Source of the DNA: Salipiger aestuarii
Lineage (GTDB): Bacteria > Pseudomonadota > Alphaproteobacteria > Rhodobacterales > Rhodobacteraceae
Direction of reading: 5' to 3'
Assembly (NCBI RefSeq): GCF_003259905.1
Contig: NZ_QLMG01000013.1
Location: 1 to 64,000, forward strand
Length of the DNA stretch: 64,000 nt
The notes beneath the pieces are model-generated. The model was not told the origin of the DNA. It did not search any database and saw nothing but the letters and a program-made list of their open reading frames with translations. The translations under genes were made by a program, and so were the position numbers. Positions 39,344-47,669 of the stretch are shown in pieces; position 1 is the stretch's first letter; every line of letters starts with the position of its first letter.

Positions 39344-40117
39344 ATGACGGGCGGCGCCCTCGGCAAGGTAAAAGAGCTTTACGAAGGCCACAGCGACCGC
39401 GCGCATCGCTTTCGCTATGGCCTGCTTGCCTTTGACGTGGTGACGATCTTGTTCGTGATTGCCACATCGTTCACCAGCCACGGCCCGATCGTCGAAATCG
39501 TGGACATGATTTTCGGCGTCTGCATCCTTGCGGATTTCGCGGCCCGCCTGCTGATCGAACGCAACCGGCTGCGGTTTCTGATCCGGCCGGTGACGCTGGC
39601 AGACATGGTGTCGATCGTGTCGTTCCTGGCACCGCTCGCAGGCGAGGGGCTGGGGTTCCTGCGGGTGGTACGCACGCTGCGCTTCCTGCGGACCTATCAC
39701 CTGATGGCGCGGCTCAGGCAAGACATCCCGTTCTTTCGCCGCTATCAGGATGAATTCGTCGCCGCGCTGAACCTGCTGGTGTTTGTCTTCGTGATGACCG
39801 GGCTGGTCTATGCCACGCAACACGGGCGCAACCCCGATATCGGCAACTATGCCGATTCGCTGTATTTCACCGTTACCGCGCTGACCACCACCGGCTTTGG
39901 CGATATCACGTTGCAGGGATCGCTCGGGCGGCTGATCTCGGTCGTGGTGATGATCTTTGGCGTGACACTGTTTCTGCGGCTGGCGCAGGTGTTGTTCCGC
40001 CCCACCAAGGTGCGCGAAACCTGCCGCAGCTGCGGGTTGTCGCTGCATGACCGCGACGCGGTGCATTGCAAGCATTGCGGCGCGCTGATCCATATCGAAA
40101 CCGAGGGACTGGAATGA
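39344..40117 (+). CDS. Voltage-gated-type potassium channel with C-terminal zinc ribbon
   Basis: 257 residues. A six-span Kv-like layout is visible. S1 lies near 27-43 and S2 near 50-70. S4 is FLRVVRTLRFLRTYHLMARLR (105-125), with Arg every third or fourth residue. S5 lies near 140-157, then the pore helix and selectivity filter TTTGFGD (181-187), and S6 near 195-216. The C-terminal tail carries two CxxC pairs, C227/C230 and C242/C245, a zinc-ribbon pattern not usual in such channels. The stop overlaps the next start (ATGA), so the gene heads a three-gene operon. Confidence 0.9.
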   Translation: MTGGALGKVKELYEGHSDRAHRFRYGLLAFDVVTILFVIATSFTSHGPIVEIVDMIFGVCILADFAARLLIERNRLRFLIRPVTLADMVSIVSFLAPLAGEGLGFLRVVRTLRFLRTYHLMARLRQDIPFFRRYQDEFVAALNLLVFVFVMTGLVYATQHGRNPDIGNYADSLYFTVTALTTTGFGDITLQGSLGRLISVVVMIFGVTLFLRLAQVLFRPTKVRETCRSCGLSLHDRDAVHCKHCGALIHIETEGLE

Positions 40118-40635
40118 CCGACCTGACGATTCGCAGCTTTGAACCCCGCGACCGCGACGCGCTTTGGCGCGTGCTGGAACCGGTGTTCCGCGCCGGCGAC
40201 ACCTATGCGATAGACACCGGCATTACCCGCGACGACGCCATTGCCTACTGGACGGGATCGGGGCGTCAGGTGTACAGCGCCATCCTTGGCGGGCAGTTTT
40301 CCGGTTCGTACTATCTGGTGCGCAACCAGGGCGGCGGGGGCAGCCACGTCTGCAACTGCGGCTTTGTGACCGATCCTGCGCAAAAAGGGCGCGGGGTGGC
40401 GCGGCGGATGCTGGAACACGCGTTGCACACGGCACGCACCTCGGGCTATCGCGCCATGCAATTCAATTTCGTCGTCTCGACCAACACCCGGGCCGTGGGC
40501 CTGTGGGAACGAGGCGGATTCGACATCGTCGGGCGTTTGCCGCAGGCTTTTCTCCACCCCTCCAGGGGCTATGTGGATGCGCTGGTGATGTACAAGACAC
40601 TTGTGGCGGATGTCTCCGCCGGAAAGGACCTCTGA
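40114..40635 (+). CDS. GNAT family N-acetyltransferase
   Basis: 173 residues with the GNAT fold. The acetyl-CoA site is in FVTDPAQKGRGVARRMLEHAL (about 89-108), the motif A pyrophosphate loop being QKGRGVA. Motif B, ALGLWERGGFDIVG-like, is VGLWERGGFDIVG (about 129). The acceptor substrate is unknown. It starts in the channel stop codon and its own stop overlaps the next start by one base (TGATG), so translation of all three genes is coupled. Confidence 0.9.
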   Translation: MTDLTIRSFEPRDRDALWRVLEPVFRAGDTYAIDTGITRDDAIAYWTGSGRQVYSAILGGQFSGSYYLVRNQGGGGSHVCNCGFVTDPAQKGRGVARRMLEHALHTARTSGYRAMQFNFVVSTNTRAVGLWERGGFDIVGRLPQAFLHPSRGYVDALVMYKTLVADVSAGKDL

Positions 40636-41345
40636 TGGCCGATGCGCCACGCCTGCTCGCCGTTCTGATTGACGCCGACAATACGTCTCCGAAATACTGC
40701 AAGGCGATCTTTGATGAGCTTGCCTCGCTGGGCGAAGCCAGCGTGCGGCGCCTGTATGGCGATTTTTCCAGCCAGCAGATGTCGGGCTGGTCCAAGATCA
40801 CCGCCGAGTTCGGCCTTGTGCCGCTGCATTCACCCGCCAATACGGTGGGCAAGAACGCATCGGATATTTCGCTGGTGATCGACGCGATGGACCTGATGCA
40901 CACGGGGCGGTTCGATGGATTCGCCCTGGTCAGTTCGGACAGCGATTTCACCCGCCTTGCCAGCCGCATCCGCGAACAGGGGCTGGATGTCTATGGCATG
41001 GGAATGCAAAAGACGCCGGACGCCTTCCGAAAGGCCTGCAAACGGTTCATCTTTCTGGAAAACCTGGACGGCGCGCCCGAACAGAAACCTGGCAACCGCG
41101 AACCCAAGCCCACCGGCAAGCTGGACGAGGCGCGCAACCTGATCTTTACCGCGATGGACGCGATCGAACAGGAAGACGACTGGTACACGCTGGGCCAGCT
41201 CGGCCAGTTCATCACCGCCGCCAACCCCGATTTCGACACCCGCACCTATGGCAAGCGCAAGCTGTCGGATCTGGTGGCCGAGCTCAAGGTGTTCGAAACC
41301 AAACGCGGCCCCGGCAATCAGCTGCTGGTGCGCAGGCTGGATTAA
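40635..41345 (+). CDS. NYN-domain RNase-like protein with OST-HTH/LOTUS domain
   Basis: 236 residues. The N-terminal NYN (PIN-like) domain (1-150) keeps acidic residues in VLIDADNTS, VIDAMDLM and SSDSDFTRL, which bind metal in this nuclease-like fold. The C-terminal OST-HTH/LOTUS domain (about 165-235) is a helical RNA-binding module. Such proteins are thought to act in RNA processing or decay, but bacterial members are mostly uncharacterised. The stop overlaps that of the converging TetR gene by four bases. Confidence 0.9.
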   Translation: MADAPRLLAVLIDADNTSPKYCKAIFDELASLGEASVRRLYGDFSSQQMSGWSKITAEFGLVPLHSPANTVGKNASDISLVIDAMDLMHTGRFDGFALVSSDSDFTRLASRIREQGLDVYGMGMQKTPDAFRKACKRFIFLENLDGAPEQKPGNREPKPTGKLDEARNLIFTAMDAIEQEDDWYTLGQLGQFITAANPDFDTRTYGKRKLSDLVAELKVFETKRGPGNQLLVRRLD

Positions 41346-41986
41346 GGCGCCCCCGGATCGCGGGGGGCCAGGGCGCCGTATCGGGCAAGAAAGGTCGTCA
41401 CCGCCGCGTCGACGACCAGCCCGATGTCGGCCGCGCTGAACCGCGTCTGCACGCCGAACACCCGCTTGAGCCACAGATCCGCCTTGCATAGCTCGGAAAA
41501 CTGGGCGACAGCTAGGGCGACATCGTCGATGACCAGCTCCTTGCGCGCGATGGCCGCGGCGAAATAGGCGCACATCTCGTTGTGCACAAGGCGCGGCCCG
41601 CTGTGGTAGAACTCTGCACCAAGCTCGGGGAAGCGGTCGGCTTCGGCGACGCAGATGCGGAACACCCGCTGCGATTCGTCTGACAGGATATGGTCGACAA
41701 ACCGGTAACCAACCTCGCGCAGCACGACGTCGGGCGGCGCGTGCAGGTCGATGGCTGCCAGCGCCTCATCCGCCCGGCGGGCGCACTGCTGGCGGGCCAT
41801 TTCCATGAACAGCAGGCGCTTGCCGGGAAAATAGCTGTACAGCGTGGCCTTGGACACCCCGGCCGCGCGCGCGATGTTATCGACACTTGCGCCTTCGAAC
41901 CCGTCACGCAGGAACACCTCGCCCGCGCCCCGAAGCACCTGTTCGTACTTGCGGCCGCGCCTTGCGATCACCGCGCCATCCTGCAT
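41342..41986 (-). CDS. TetR/AcrR family transcriptional regulator
   Basis: 214 residues. The N-terminal helix-turn-helix is intact: GAGEVFLRDGFEGASVDNIA then AGVSKATLYSYFPGKRLLF (about 20-55). The C-terminal domain resembles the AefR-like TetR group. The start at 41986 (MQDGAVIARRGRKYEQ) fits; an upstream frame is basic and not conserved. It is divergent from mbfA with about 180 bases between them, but the iron box there suggests mbfA answers to Irr rather than to this regulator. Confidence 0.93.
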   Translation of the reverse strand: MQDGAVIARRGRKYEQVLRGAGEVFLRDGFEGASVDNIARAAGVSKATLYSYFPGKRLLFMEMARQQCARRADEALAAIDLHAPPDVVLREVGYRFVDHILSDESQRVFRICVAEADRFPELGAEFYHSGPRLVHNEMCAYFAAAIARKELVIDDVALAVAQFSELCKADLWLKRVFGVQTRFSAADIGLVVDAAVTTFLARYGALAPRDPGAP

Positions 41987-42108
41987 TCCGATACCTCCTG
42001 CCCCGTTCAGCATAGCGCGCGCGCCCCGGATCCGGCAAGGCCACGCGCCCCCTTGCGCAACATCATGGACGCACGCACAACGGCGGGCCAACCGGCGGCG
42101 ATTTTCCC

Positions 42109-42136
42109 TTGCATCCGGTAGGATGTGTCGTAATTT
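42109..42136 (+). promoter_or_regulatory. Putative mbfA promoter
   Basis: TTGCAT (42109-42114) and TAATTT (42131-42136), spaced 16 bases, lie about 30 bases before the mbfA start. The -10 box overlaps the inverted repeat at 42134-42150, so protein bound there would block RNA polymerase. Confidence 0.5.
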
Positions 42137-42150
42137 AGAATGGTTCTAAT
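42134..42150 (+). promoter_or_regulatory. Irr-type iron control element (ICE box)
   Basis: TTTAGAA-TGG-TTCTAAT carries the perfect inverted repeat TTAGAA/TTCTAA with a three-base centre, matching the ICE motif bound by Irr in Alphaproteobacteria. mbfA is a known Irr-repressed gene in Agrobacterium and Bradyrhizobium. Its place over the -10 box suggests repression when iron is low and Irr is stable. An ATG within the box (42140) is therefore not the start of mbfA. Confidence 0.75.
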
Positions 42151-42166
42151 CAATAAGGGTCGCCCC

Positions 42167-43141
42167 ATGCGCTTCTTCAATCAACGCCGACGGTTCAGGG
42201 ATCTGAGCGAACAAGAGGTGCTGGCCCTTGCGATCTCTTCCGAAGAAGACGACTCGCGCATCTATCGCAGTTACGCCGAAGCGTTGCGCCCGGAGTTTCC
42301 CGACAGCGCAAGAATCTTCGACGGCATGGCCGACGAGGAAGACGCCCACCGCAAGGCGCTGATCGCCGCCCATCGGGTTCGTTTTGGCGACGTCATCCCG
42401 CTGATCCGGCGCGAACATGTCGCCGGATTCTACGCCCGCCGGCCGGTCTGGCTGACCCGGAACCTGCCGCTGGAACGTATCCGCGCCGAGGCCGAAGCGA
42501 TGGAACACGACGCCGAACGCTTCTACCACGAAGCGGCGCGCCACAGCAGCGATGCCGCAACGCGCCGCCTGCTGGGCGACCTCGCCGCCGCCGAAGCCCG
42601 CCACGAGGAACGCGCGCAGGAACTGGAAAGCACCCATCTCGACACCCCCGCCCGCGAGGACGAAGACCGCCAGGCCCACCGTCAGTTCGTACTGACATGG
42701 GTGCAACCCGGTCTTGCCGGGCTGATGGACGGGTCGGTGTCGACCCTGGCCCCGATCTTTGCTACCGCCTTTGCCACGCAGGACCCCTGGACCACCTTTC
42801 TGGTCGGACTCGCGGCGTCGGTTGGCGCAGGCATTTCGATGGGCTTCACCGAAGCGGCCTCGGACGACGGCGCGCTGTCCGGCCGCGGCTCTCCGATAAA
42901 ACGCGGCATCGCGTCGGGGGTCATGACAACGGTGGGCGGGCTGGGCCACGCGCTGCCGTATCTCATCCCGCATTTCTGGACGGCGACCAGCATCGCCTGG
43001 GTCGTTGTGTTCTTCGAACTCTGGGCCATCGCCTGGATTCAAAACCGGTTCATGGAAACCCCTTTCTGGCGGGCCTCGATGCAGGTTGTGCTGGGCGGCG
43101 CGCTGGTTCTCGCGGCAGGCGTGCTCATCGGCAGCGGCTGA
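42167..43141 (+). CDS. mbfA: Membrane-bound ferritin MbfA, iron exporter
   Basis: 324 residues. The N-terminal rubrerythrin/ferritin-like domain (about 10-165) has paired Glu and ExxH motifs (SSEEDD, DEEDAHRKAL, EAMEHDAERFYHEA, AEARHEER) for a di-iron site. The C-terminal VIT1/CCC1-like membrane domain has about four to five spans (about 185-320), including PGLAGLMDGSVSTLAPIFA. MbfA exports iron and protects against peroxide. The start at 42167 (MRFFNQRRRFRDLSEQE) lies downstream of the promoter and iron box. Confidence 0.94.
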   Translation: MRFFNQRRRFRDLSEQEVLALAISSEEDDSRIYRSYAEALRPEFPDSARIFDGMADEEDAHRKALIAAHRVRFGDVIPLIRREHVAGFYARRPVWLTRNLPLERIRAEAEAMEHDAERFYHEAARHSSDAATRRLLGDLAAAEARHEERAQELESTHLDTPAREDEDRQAHRQFVLTWVQPGLAGLMDGSVSTLAPIFATAFATQDPWTTFLVGLAASVGAGISMGFTEAASDDGALSGRGSPIKRGIASGVMTTVGGLGHALPYLIPHFWTATSIAWVVVFFELWAIAWIQNRFMETPFWRASMQVVLGGALVLAAGVLIGSG

Positions 43142-43181
43142 GCCCTGACCGGAAATCGCGCCTGGCCGCGAAATCCGGCCT

Positions 43182-43264
43182 GCCTCCGGCGGGAGTTTTT
43201 CTGGCAAGATGAAGCCTGCGCGCCGCGCCCCGTCTTCATCTTGCCGGATAAACTCCGGGGGGAG
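43182..43264. repeat. Long interrupted inverted repeat before polA (REP-like element)
   Basis: The perfect 12-base arms GGCAAGATGAAG (43203-43214) and CTTCATCTTGCC (43234-43245) enclose a 19-base GC-rich loop. The similarity continues outward: GGGAGTTTTTCT on the left mirrors GGATAAACTCC on the right, with two mismatches, and GC-rich flanks. I recall GGAGTTTTT...GGCAAGATGAAG-type elements scattered between genes in Rhodobacteraceae genomes. It is the only copy I noticed in this window. It may also end mbfA transcription. Confidence 0.7.
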
Positions 43265-43381
43265 CGCGTCGCGCGGGGGGCAGCGCCCCCCTCTGCCCTT
43301 ACCGCCCGCCCATTCCCTCTGGCAGGCGCGCCGCGCCCGTGGCAAACCGGGTCCCAGCGCACAGCACCGGGAGACGCGACC

Positions 43382-46186
43382 ATGACCCAATTCGGCAAGG
43401 GCTGCCACCTGCACCTGATCGATGGATCGGCCTTCATCTTCCGCGCCTACCACGCGCTGCCGCCGCTGACGCGCAAATCCGACGGGTTGCCCATCGGGGC
43501 GGTTTCGGGCTTTTGCAACATGCTTCAGAAATATGTCGAGGACAACGCCGGCCCCGATGCGCCCACCCATGTCGCGGTGATCTTTGACAAGGGCAGCCAC
43601 ACCTTCCGCAACGATCTCTACGACCAGTACAAGGCCAACCGCGAGGCCATGCCCGAGGATCTGCGCCCCCAGATCCCGCTGACCCGCGATGCCACCCGCG
43701 CCTTCAACATTGCCTGCATCGAAAAAGAGGGGTTCGAGGCCGACGACATCATCGCCACGCTGGCCCGGCAGGCCCGCGAAGCAGGCGGTGCTGTGACCAT
43801 CGTCAGCTCGGACAAGGATCTGATGCAGCTTGTCGGCGACGGTGTGGTGATGCTCGACGCGATGAAGAACAAGATCATCGACCGCGACGGGGTGTTCGAG
43901 AAATTCGGCGTCTGGCCCGACCGTGTCGTCGATGTGCAGGCTCTGGCCGGGGATTCGGTCGACAACGTGCCCGGCGCGCCCGGCATCGGCATCAAGACCG
44001 CCGCCCTGCTGATCTCCGAATACGGCGATCTGCAAACGCTGCTGGATCAGGCCGACACCGTCAAGCAGCCCAAGCGCCGCCAGACCCTGATCGAAAAGCG
44101 CGACCAGATCGAGCTGTCCAGGCGCCTGGTGCAGCTGGACGACCAGATGACGATGGATGATGTCACGCTGGACGATCTTGAGGTGCGCGAACCCGACGCG
44201 GACACTCTGCTGGCGTTCCTGACCGACATGGAATTCCGAACCCTGACCAAGCGCATTGCCATCTCGCTGAATGCCGAGGCGCCCGCCATTCCCCAAACCG
44301 CTCCGCAGGCTGCAACCACCGAAGAGGCGCCCGACCTTCCGCCCATCGACCCCGCCGCCTATGTCTGGATCAAGACCGCCGACGACCTGACGCCGTTTAT
44401 CGCCCAAGCGCATCAGCGCGGCTGGGTCGCGGTGGATACCGAAACCACCGGCCTGAACGAGATGACCTGCGATCTGGTCGGGGTCTCGTTGGCGATTGAG
44501 CCGGGGCAGGCCTGTTATATCCCGCTGATCCACCGCGCGACCGCCACCGACGATCTGTTCGGCAATGACGATCTGGCCGAAGGGCAGATGCCTCTGGACG
44601 ATGCGCTGGCGCTGCTCAAACCGTTGCTAGAGGACCCCAGCGTCATCAAGATCGGGCAGAACATGAAATACGACGCCAAGGTGCTGTCGCGCTACGGCAT
44701 CGGGATCACGCCCATCGACGACACGATGCTGATGTCCTACGCGATGCACGCGGGCCTGCACGGGCATGGCATGGACACGCTGTCCGACCGCTACCTGTCG
44801 CACACCCCGATCCCGATCAAGTCGCTGCTGGGCAGCGGCAAAAGCATGATCACCTTCGACAGGGTGCCAATCGAGAACGCGGTGAAATACGCCGCCGAGG
44901 ATGCGGACATCACCCTGCGCCTGTGGATGCTGTTCAAACCGCAGCTGCACCGCGCCCGCGTCACCCGCGTGTACGAAGGGTTGGAACGTCCGCTGGTGCC
45001 CGTGCTGGCGGATATGGAACGCGCCGGCGTGCAGGTCGACCGCGAAACGCTGAGCCGCATGTCCAACGCCTTTTCCCAGAAAATGGCGCAGCTGGAGGAT
45101 GAGATCCACGAGCTTGCGGGGGAAAAGTTCAACGTCGGGTCTCCCAAGCAACTGGGCGAGATCCTGTTCGACAAAATGTCCCTGCCGGGCGGCAAAAAGG
45201 GCAAGACCGGCGCCTATGCAACCGGCGCGGATGTGCTTGAAGACCTCGCGACCGAACACGACCTGCCGGGCCGGGTGCTGGACTGGCGCCAGATTTCCAA
45301 GCTGAAATCCACCTACACCGACGCGCTGCAAGGGCATATCAACCCCGATACTGGCCGGGTTCACACGTCCTACAGCATCGCGGGGGCCAGCACGGGGCGG
45401 CTGGCATCGACCGACCCCAACCTGCAAAACATCCCCGTGCGCAGCGAAGAGGGCCGACGCATCCGCGAGGCGTTTGTCGCGCCACAGGGGCGCGCGCTGG
45501 TGTCGCTCGACTATTCCCAGATCGAACTGCGCATCCTTGCGCATATGGCCGATATTTCCGCGCTCAAGCAGGCATTTCGCGACGGGCTGGACATTCACGC
45601 CATGACCGCGTCGGAAATGTTCAACGTGCCGATGGACGAGATGACGCCCGATATTCGCCGTCAGGCCAAGGCGATCAACTTTGGCGTGATCTACGGCATT
45701 TCCGGCTTTGGCCTTGCGCGCAACCTGCGCATTCCCCGCTCCGAAGCGCAGGGCTTCATCGACCGGTATTTCGAACGCTTTCCGGGGATCAAGACCTACA
45801 TGGCCGACACAACTGCATTCGCCAAGGAACACAAGCGCGTCGAAACCCTGTTCGGCCGGGTGATCCACACGCCCGAGATTTCCGCCAGCGGGCCGCGCGC
45901 CGGTTTCGCCAAACGCGCCGCGATCAATGCGCCCATTCAGGGCACCGCCGCCGATATCATCCGCCGCGCGATGATCCGGATGCCGCAAGCCATCGCAGGC
46001 ATCCCCGCGACGATGCTGCTACAGGTGCATGACGAACTGATTTTCGAGGTCGACACCGGCGCCGAAGACGACCTCATCGCCACCGCAAAACGCGTGATGG
46101 AAGGCGCCGCCGAACCGGTGGTCAAGCTGGACGTGCCGCTGGTGGTCGACGCGGGCAAGGGGCGCAACTGGGCCGAGGCGCACTAG
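43382..46186 (+). CDS. polA: DNA polymerase I
   Basis: 934 residues with all three domains. The 5' nuclease (1-290) has the acidic DGSAFIFRAYHA start, EADDIIATL and SSDKDLMQLV. The 3'-5' exonuclease (about 330-525) keeps VAVDTETTGLNEM and NMKYDAKVL. The polymerase (about 560-934) has SLDYSQIELRILAH, RRQAKAINFGVIYG and LLQVHDELIFE. It fills gaps and removes primers in replication and repair. The ATG at 43382 gives the conserved start; a longer frame would run through the inverted repeat. Confidence 0.98.
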   Translation: MTQFGKGCHLHLIDGSAFIFRAYHALPPLTRKSDGLPIGAVSGFCNMLQKYVEDNAGPDAPTHVAVIFDKGSHTFRNDLYDQYKANREAMPEDLRPQIPLTRDATRAFNIACIEKEGFEADDIIATLARQAREAGGAVTIVSSDKDLMQLVGDGVVMLDAMKNKIIDRDGVFEKFGVWPDRVVDVQALAGDSVDNVPGAPGIGIKTAALLISEYGDLQTLLDQADTVKQPKRRQTLIEKRDQIELSRRLVQLDDQMTMDDVTLDDLEVREPDADTLLAFLTDMEFRTLTKRIAISLNAEAPAIPQTAPQAATTEEAPDLPPIDPAAYVWIKTADDLTPFIAQAHQRGWVAVDTETTGLNEMTCDLVGVSLAIEPGQACYIPLIHRATATDDLFGNDDLAEGQMPLDDALALLKPLLEDPSVIKIGQNMKYDAKVLSRYGIGITPIDDTMLMSYAMHAGLHGHGMDTLSDRYLSHTPIPIKSLLGSGKSMITFDRVPIENAVKYAAEDADITLRLWMLFKPQLHRARVTRVYEGLERPLVPVLADMERAGVQVDRETLSRMSNAFSQKMAQLEDEIHELAGEKFNVGSPKQLGEILFDKMSLPGGKKGKTGAYATGADVLEDLATEHDLPGRVLDWRQISKLKSTYTDALQGHINPDTGRVHTSYSIAGASTGRLASTDPNLQNIPVRSEEGRRIREAFVAPQGRALVSLDYSQIELRILAHMADISALKQAFRDGLDIHAMTASEMFNVPMDEMTPDIRRQAKAINFGVIYGISGFGLARNLRIPRSEAQGFIDRYFERFPGIKTYMADTTAFAKEHKRVETLFGRVIHTPEISASGPRAGFAKRAAINAPIQGTAADIIRRAMIRMPQAIAGIPATMLLQVHDELIFEVDTGAEDDLIATAKRVMEGAAEPVVKLDVPLVVDAGKGRNWAEAH

Positions 46187-46209
46187 GCCGCGCAGATCAC
46201 TGGTGCTTT

Positions 46210-46228
46210 GGCCAGAACGGCTCTGGCC
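46210..46228. other. Short hairpin after polA
   Basis: GGCCAGA (46210-46216) and TCTGGCC (46222-46228) form a perfect 7-base-pair stem with an ACGGC loop, 24 bases past the polA stop. There is no T tract, so its role as a terminator is uncertain. Confidence 0.35.
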
Positions 46229-46266
46229 GGAGGACACGCAGGTCGGGGGGGCAGCTCGGGGGTTGC

Positions 46267-46719
46267 TCAGGTCAGACGCTTTTCGAAATAGACCCGGTCG
46301 AAACCGTCCTCATGTCGGCGGTCGGTTTCGACATAGCCAAGGTGCGGATAGATCGACAGATTGTCGGTCATCTTTGCATTGGTATACAATTGCACCGTCG
46401 GCGCGCCACCCGCGCGCGCGCTGGTTTCGCAATGCCCGATAAGCGCCTTGCCCACGCCCTTTCCGGCGGCATCGGGGCGCACCGCCACGTTTTCCAGCAG
46501 CATATGGCCGGCGCCGAAGCGAAACACGACAAACCCAAGCAGCGTGCCGGAATCGTCGGTTGCCACATGGATGTCATGCGCCGCGATCTGGGTTGCGAAA
46601 TCGGCCAGCATCGGCGCCGGATCGCGCCCGATCAGCGGAACATAGCCAATGTAAGCCTCACGCGCGCAGGCGCGGATCGCCGGTTCGTCGTCGGGAACAG
46701 CGGGTCGGATCGCACGCAC
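46267..46719 (-). CDS. GNAT family N-acetyltransferase
   Basis: 150 residues. The N-terminus IRPAVPDDEPAIRACAREAY and the acetyl-CoA loop VRPDAAGKGVGKALIGHCE (about 81-99) mark a GNAT enzyme. The C-terminal LYTNAKMTDNLSIYPHLGYVE segment is the usual motif B, with an N-x-x-S-I-x-x-Y-x-x-L-G-Y pattern. The start is GTG at 46719. It begins three bases after the stop of the chelatase-like gene, so both are probably one transcript. The substrate is unknown. Confidence 0.9.
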   Translation of the reverse strand: MRAIRPAVPDDEPAIRACAREAYIGYVPLIGRDPAPMLADFATQIAAHDIHVATDDSGTLLGFVVFRFGAGHMLLENVAVRPDAAGKGVGKALIGHCETSARAGGAPTVQLYTNAKMTDNLSIYPHLGYVETDRRHEDGFDRVYFEKRLT

Positions 46720-46722
46720 CGC

Positions 46723-47451
46723 TCAGTCCGCCCGGGCCGGAATTTCGGGGGATTGGCGTTCGATACTGTCGCCGATCAGCCGGGCCGTGTCGGACCAGGA
46801 AATGAAGGGCGGCATCACCGGCCCGTCAAAGCCCGCCGCCGACAGCGCGGCAGGCACGTCGTCTTCGATATGGCCCGAGTTCTGGGCGAAATAGGGCAAG
46901 CAGATCGCCTGCCCGGCCCCCTGCGCGATGTCTTTCAGAAACGGCGGCTGGTCGATGAACCCGGTGCGCGTATCGCGAAACCCAAGGCCCGAATGCAGTG
47001 CACGCGCAAAGGCATAGGCGCTGTCGGCGCTGGTCTTGGACACCGCACTGCCATGGGCGGCAACGACCAGCGCAGTGTCCGGTGCATCCCAGCCCTTTTC
47101 CGCCAGAAGCGCCCTCAGTTCGCTCTGGGCGCTTGCGACAAGCTCTGGTTCGACCCCGAAGGGGTCCAGCATGGTCAATCCCATGACGCGGGCCTTCTTG
47201 GCCAGCATCTGTCCGGTGAACCATCCGCGTGCCATGAAAAACGGGTATATCAGAGGGGTGCCCAGCCTCGCGACCTCTTCTTCCAGACGGCCTTTGGCGG
47301 CCAGCGTGGCGCTGCCGATCCGCCAGCCTGTCAATCCGCTTTGGACGCGCGACGCCAGCTCGCGCAGGGCGGATTCCTGCGAGTCGGGGTCGGACGGGCT
47401 TCCGTGCGCGACGAGGATAACGGTCTTCAAAGGCTCCGGGCGCGTTGCCAT
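46723..47451 (-). CDS. CbiX/sirohydrochlorin chelatase-like protein
   Basis: About 242 residues. It looks like a tandem CbiX-type protein: VILVAHGSPSDP near the start and VVAAHGS near residue 128 provide the two metal-binding His positions, with QPPFLKDI and FAQNSGHIEDDVP in the second half. Relatives insert cobalt or iron into tetrapyrroles, but many are of unknown role. No cobalamin or siroheme genes are adjacent. The ATG at 47451 has GGAAAGGA upstream; a TTG fifteen codons earlier is the alternative. Confidence 0.82.
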   Translation of the reverse strand: MATRPEPLKTVILVAHGSPSDPDSQESALRELASRVQSGLTGWRIGSATLAAKGRLEEEVARLGTPLIYPFFMARGWFTGQMLAKKARVMGLTMLDPFGVEPELVASAQSELRALLAEKGWDAPDTALVVAAHGSAVSKTSADSAYAFARALHSGLGFRDTRTGFIDQPPFLKDIAQGAGQAICLPYFAQNSGHIEDDVPAALSAAGFDGPVMPPFISWSDTARLIGDSIERQSPEIPARAD

Positions 47452-47669
47452 CTGTAGGGCCTGTCCTTTCCAGGGTTTTGCGGGTGTATCAGACAAGGTG
47501 GTCTTCGCCGGCGGTCATTTCAATGCGAATCTTTGCCATTCGGTGCATCTCTTTGGCAAACAACGGGCGATTTTGTGCGGTCGGGCGGGGGGCGATGCCC
47601 GAAGGGCAGGCGCGGGAACCGCCTACCCGATGCACGCGTTGCTTCCTTACCAGACCGGAGAGGACCGAC

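Noticed and set aside
42146-44533. Open frame of 795 codons on the minus strand
   Set aside because: Antisense to mbfA and polA, low-complexity composition and no conserved motif.
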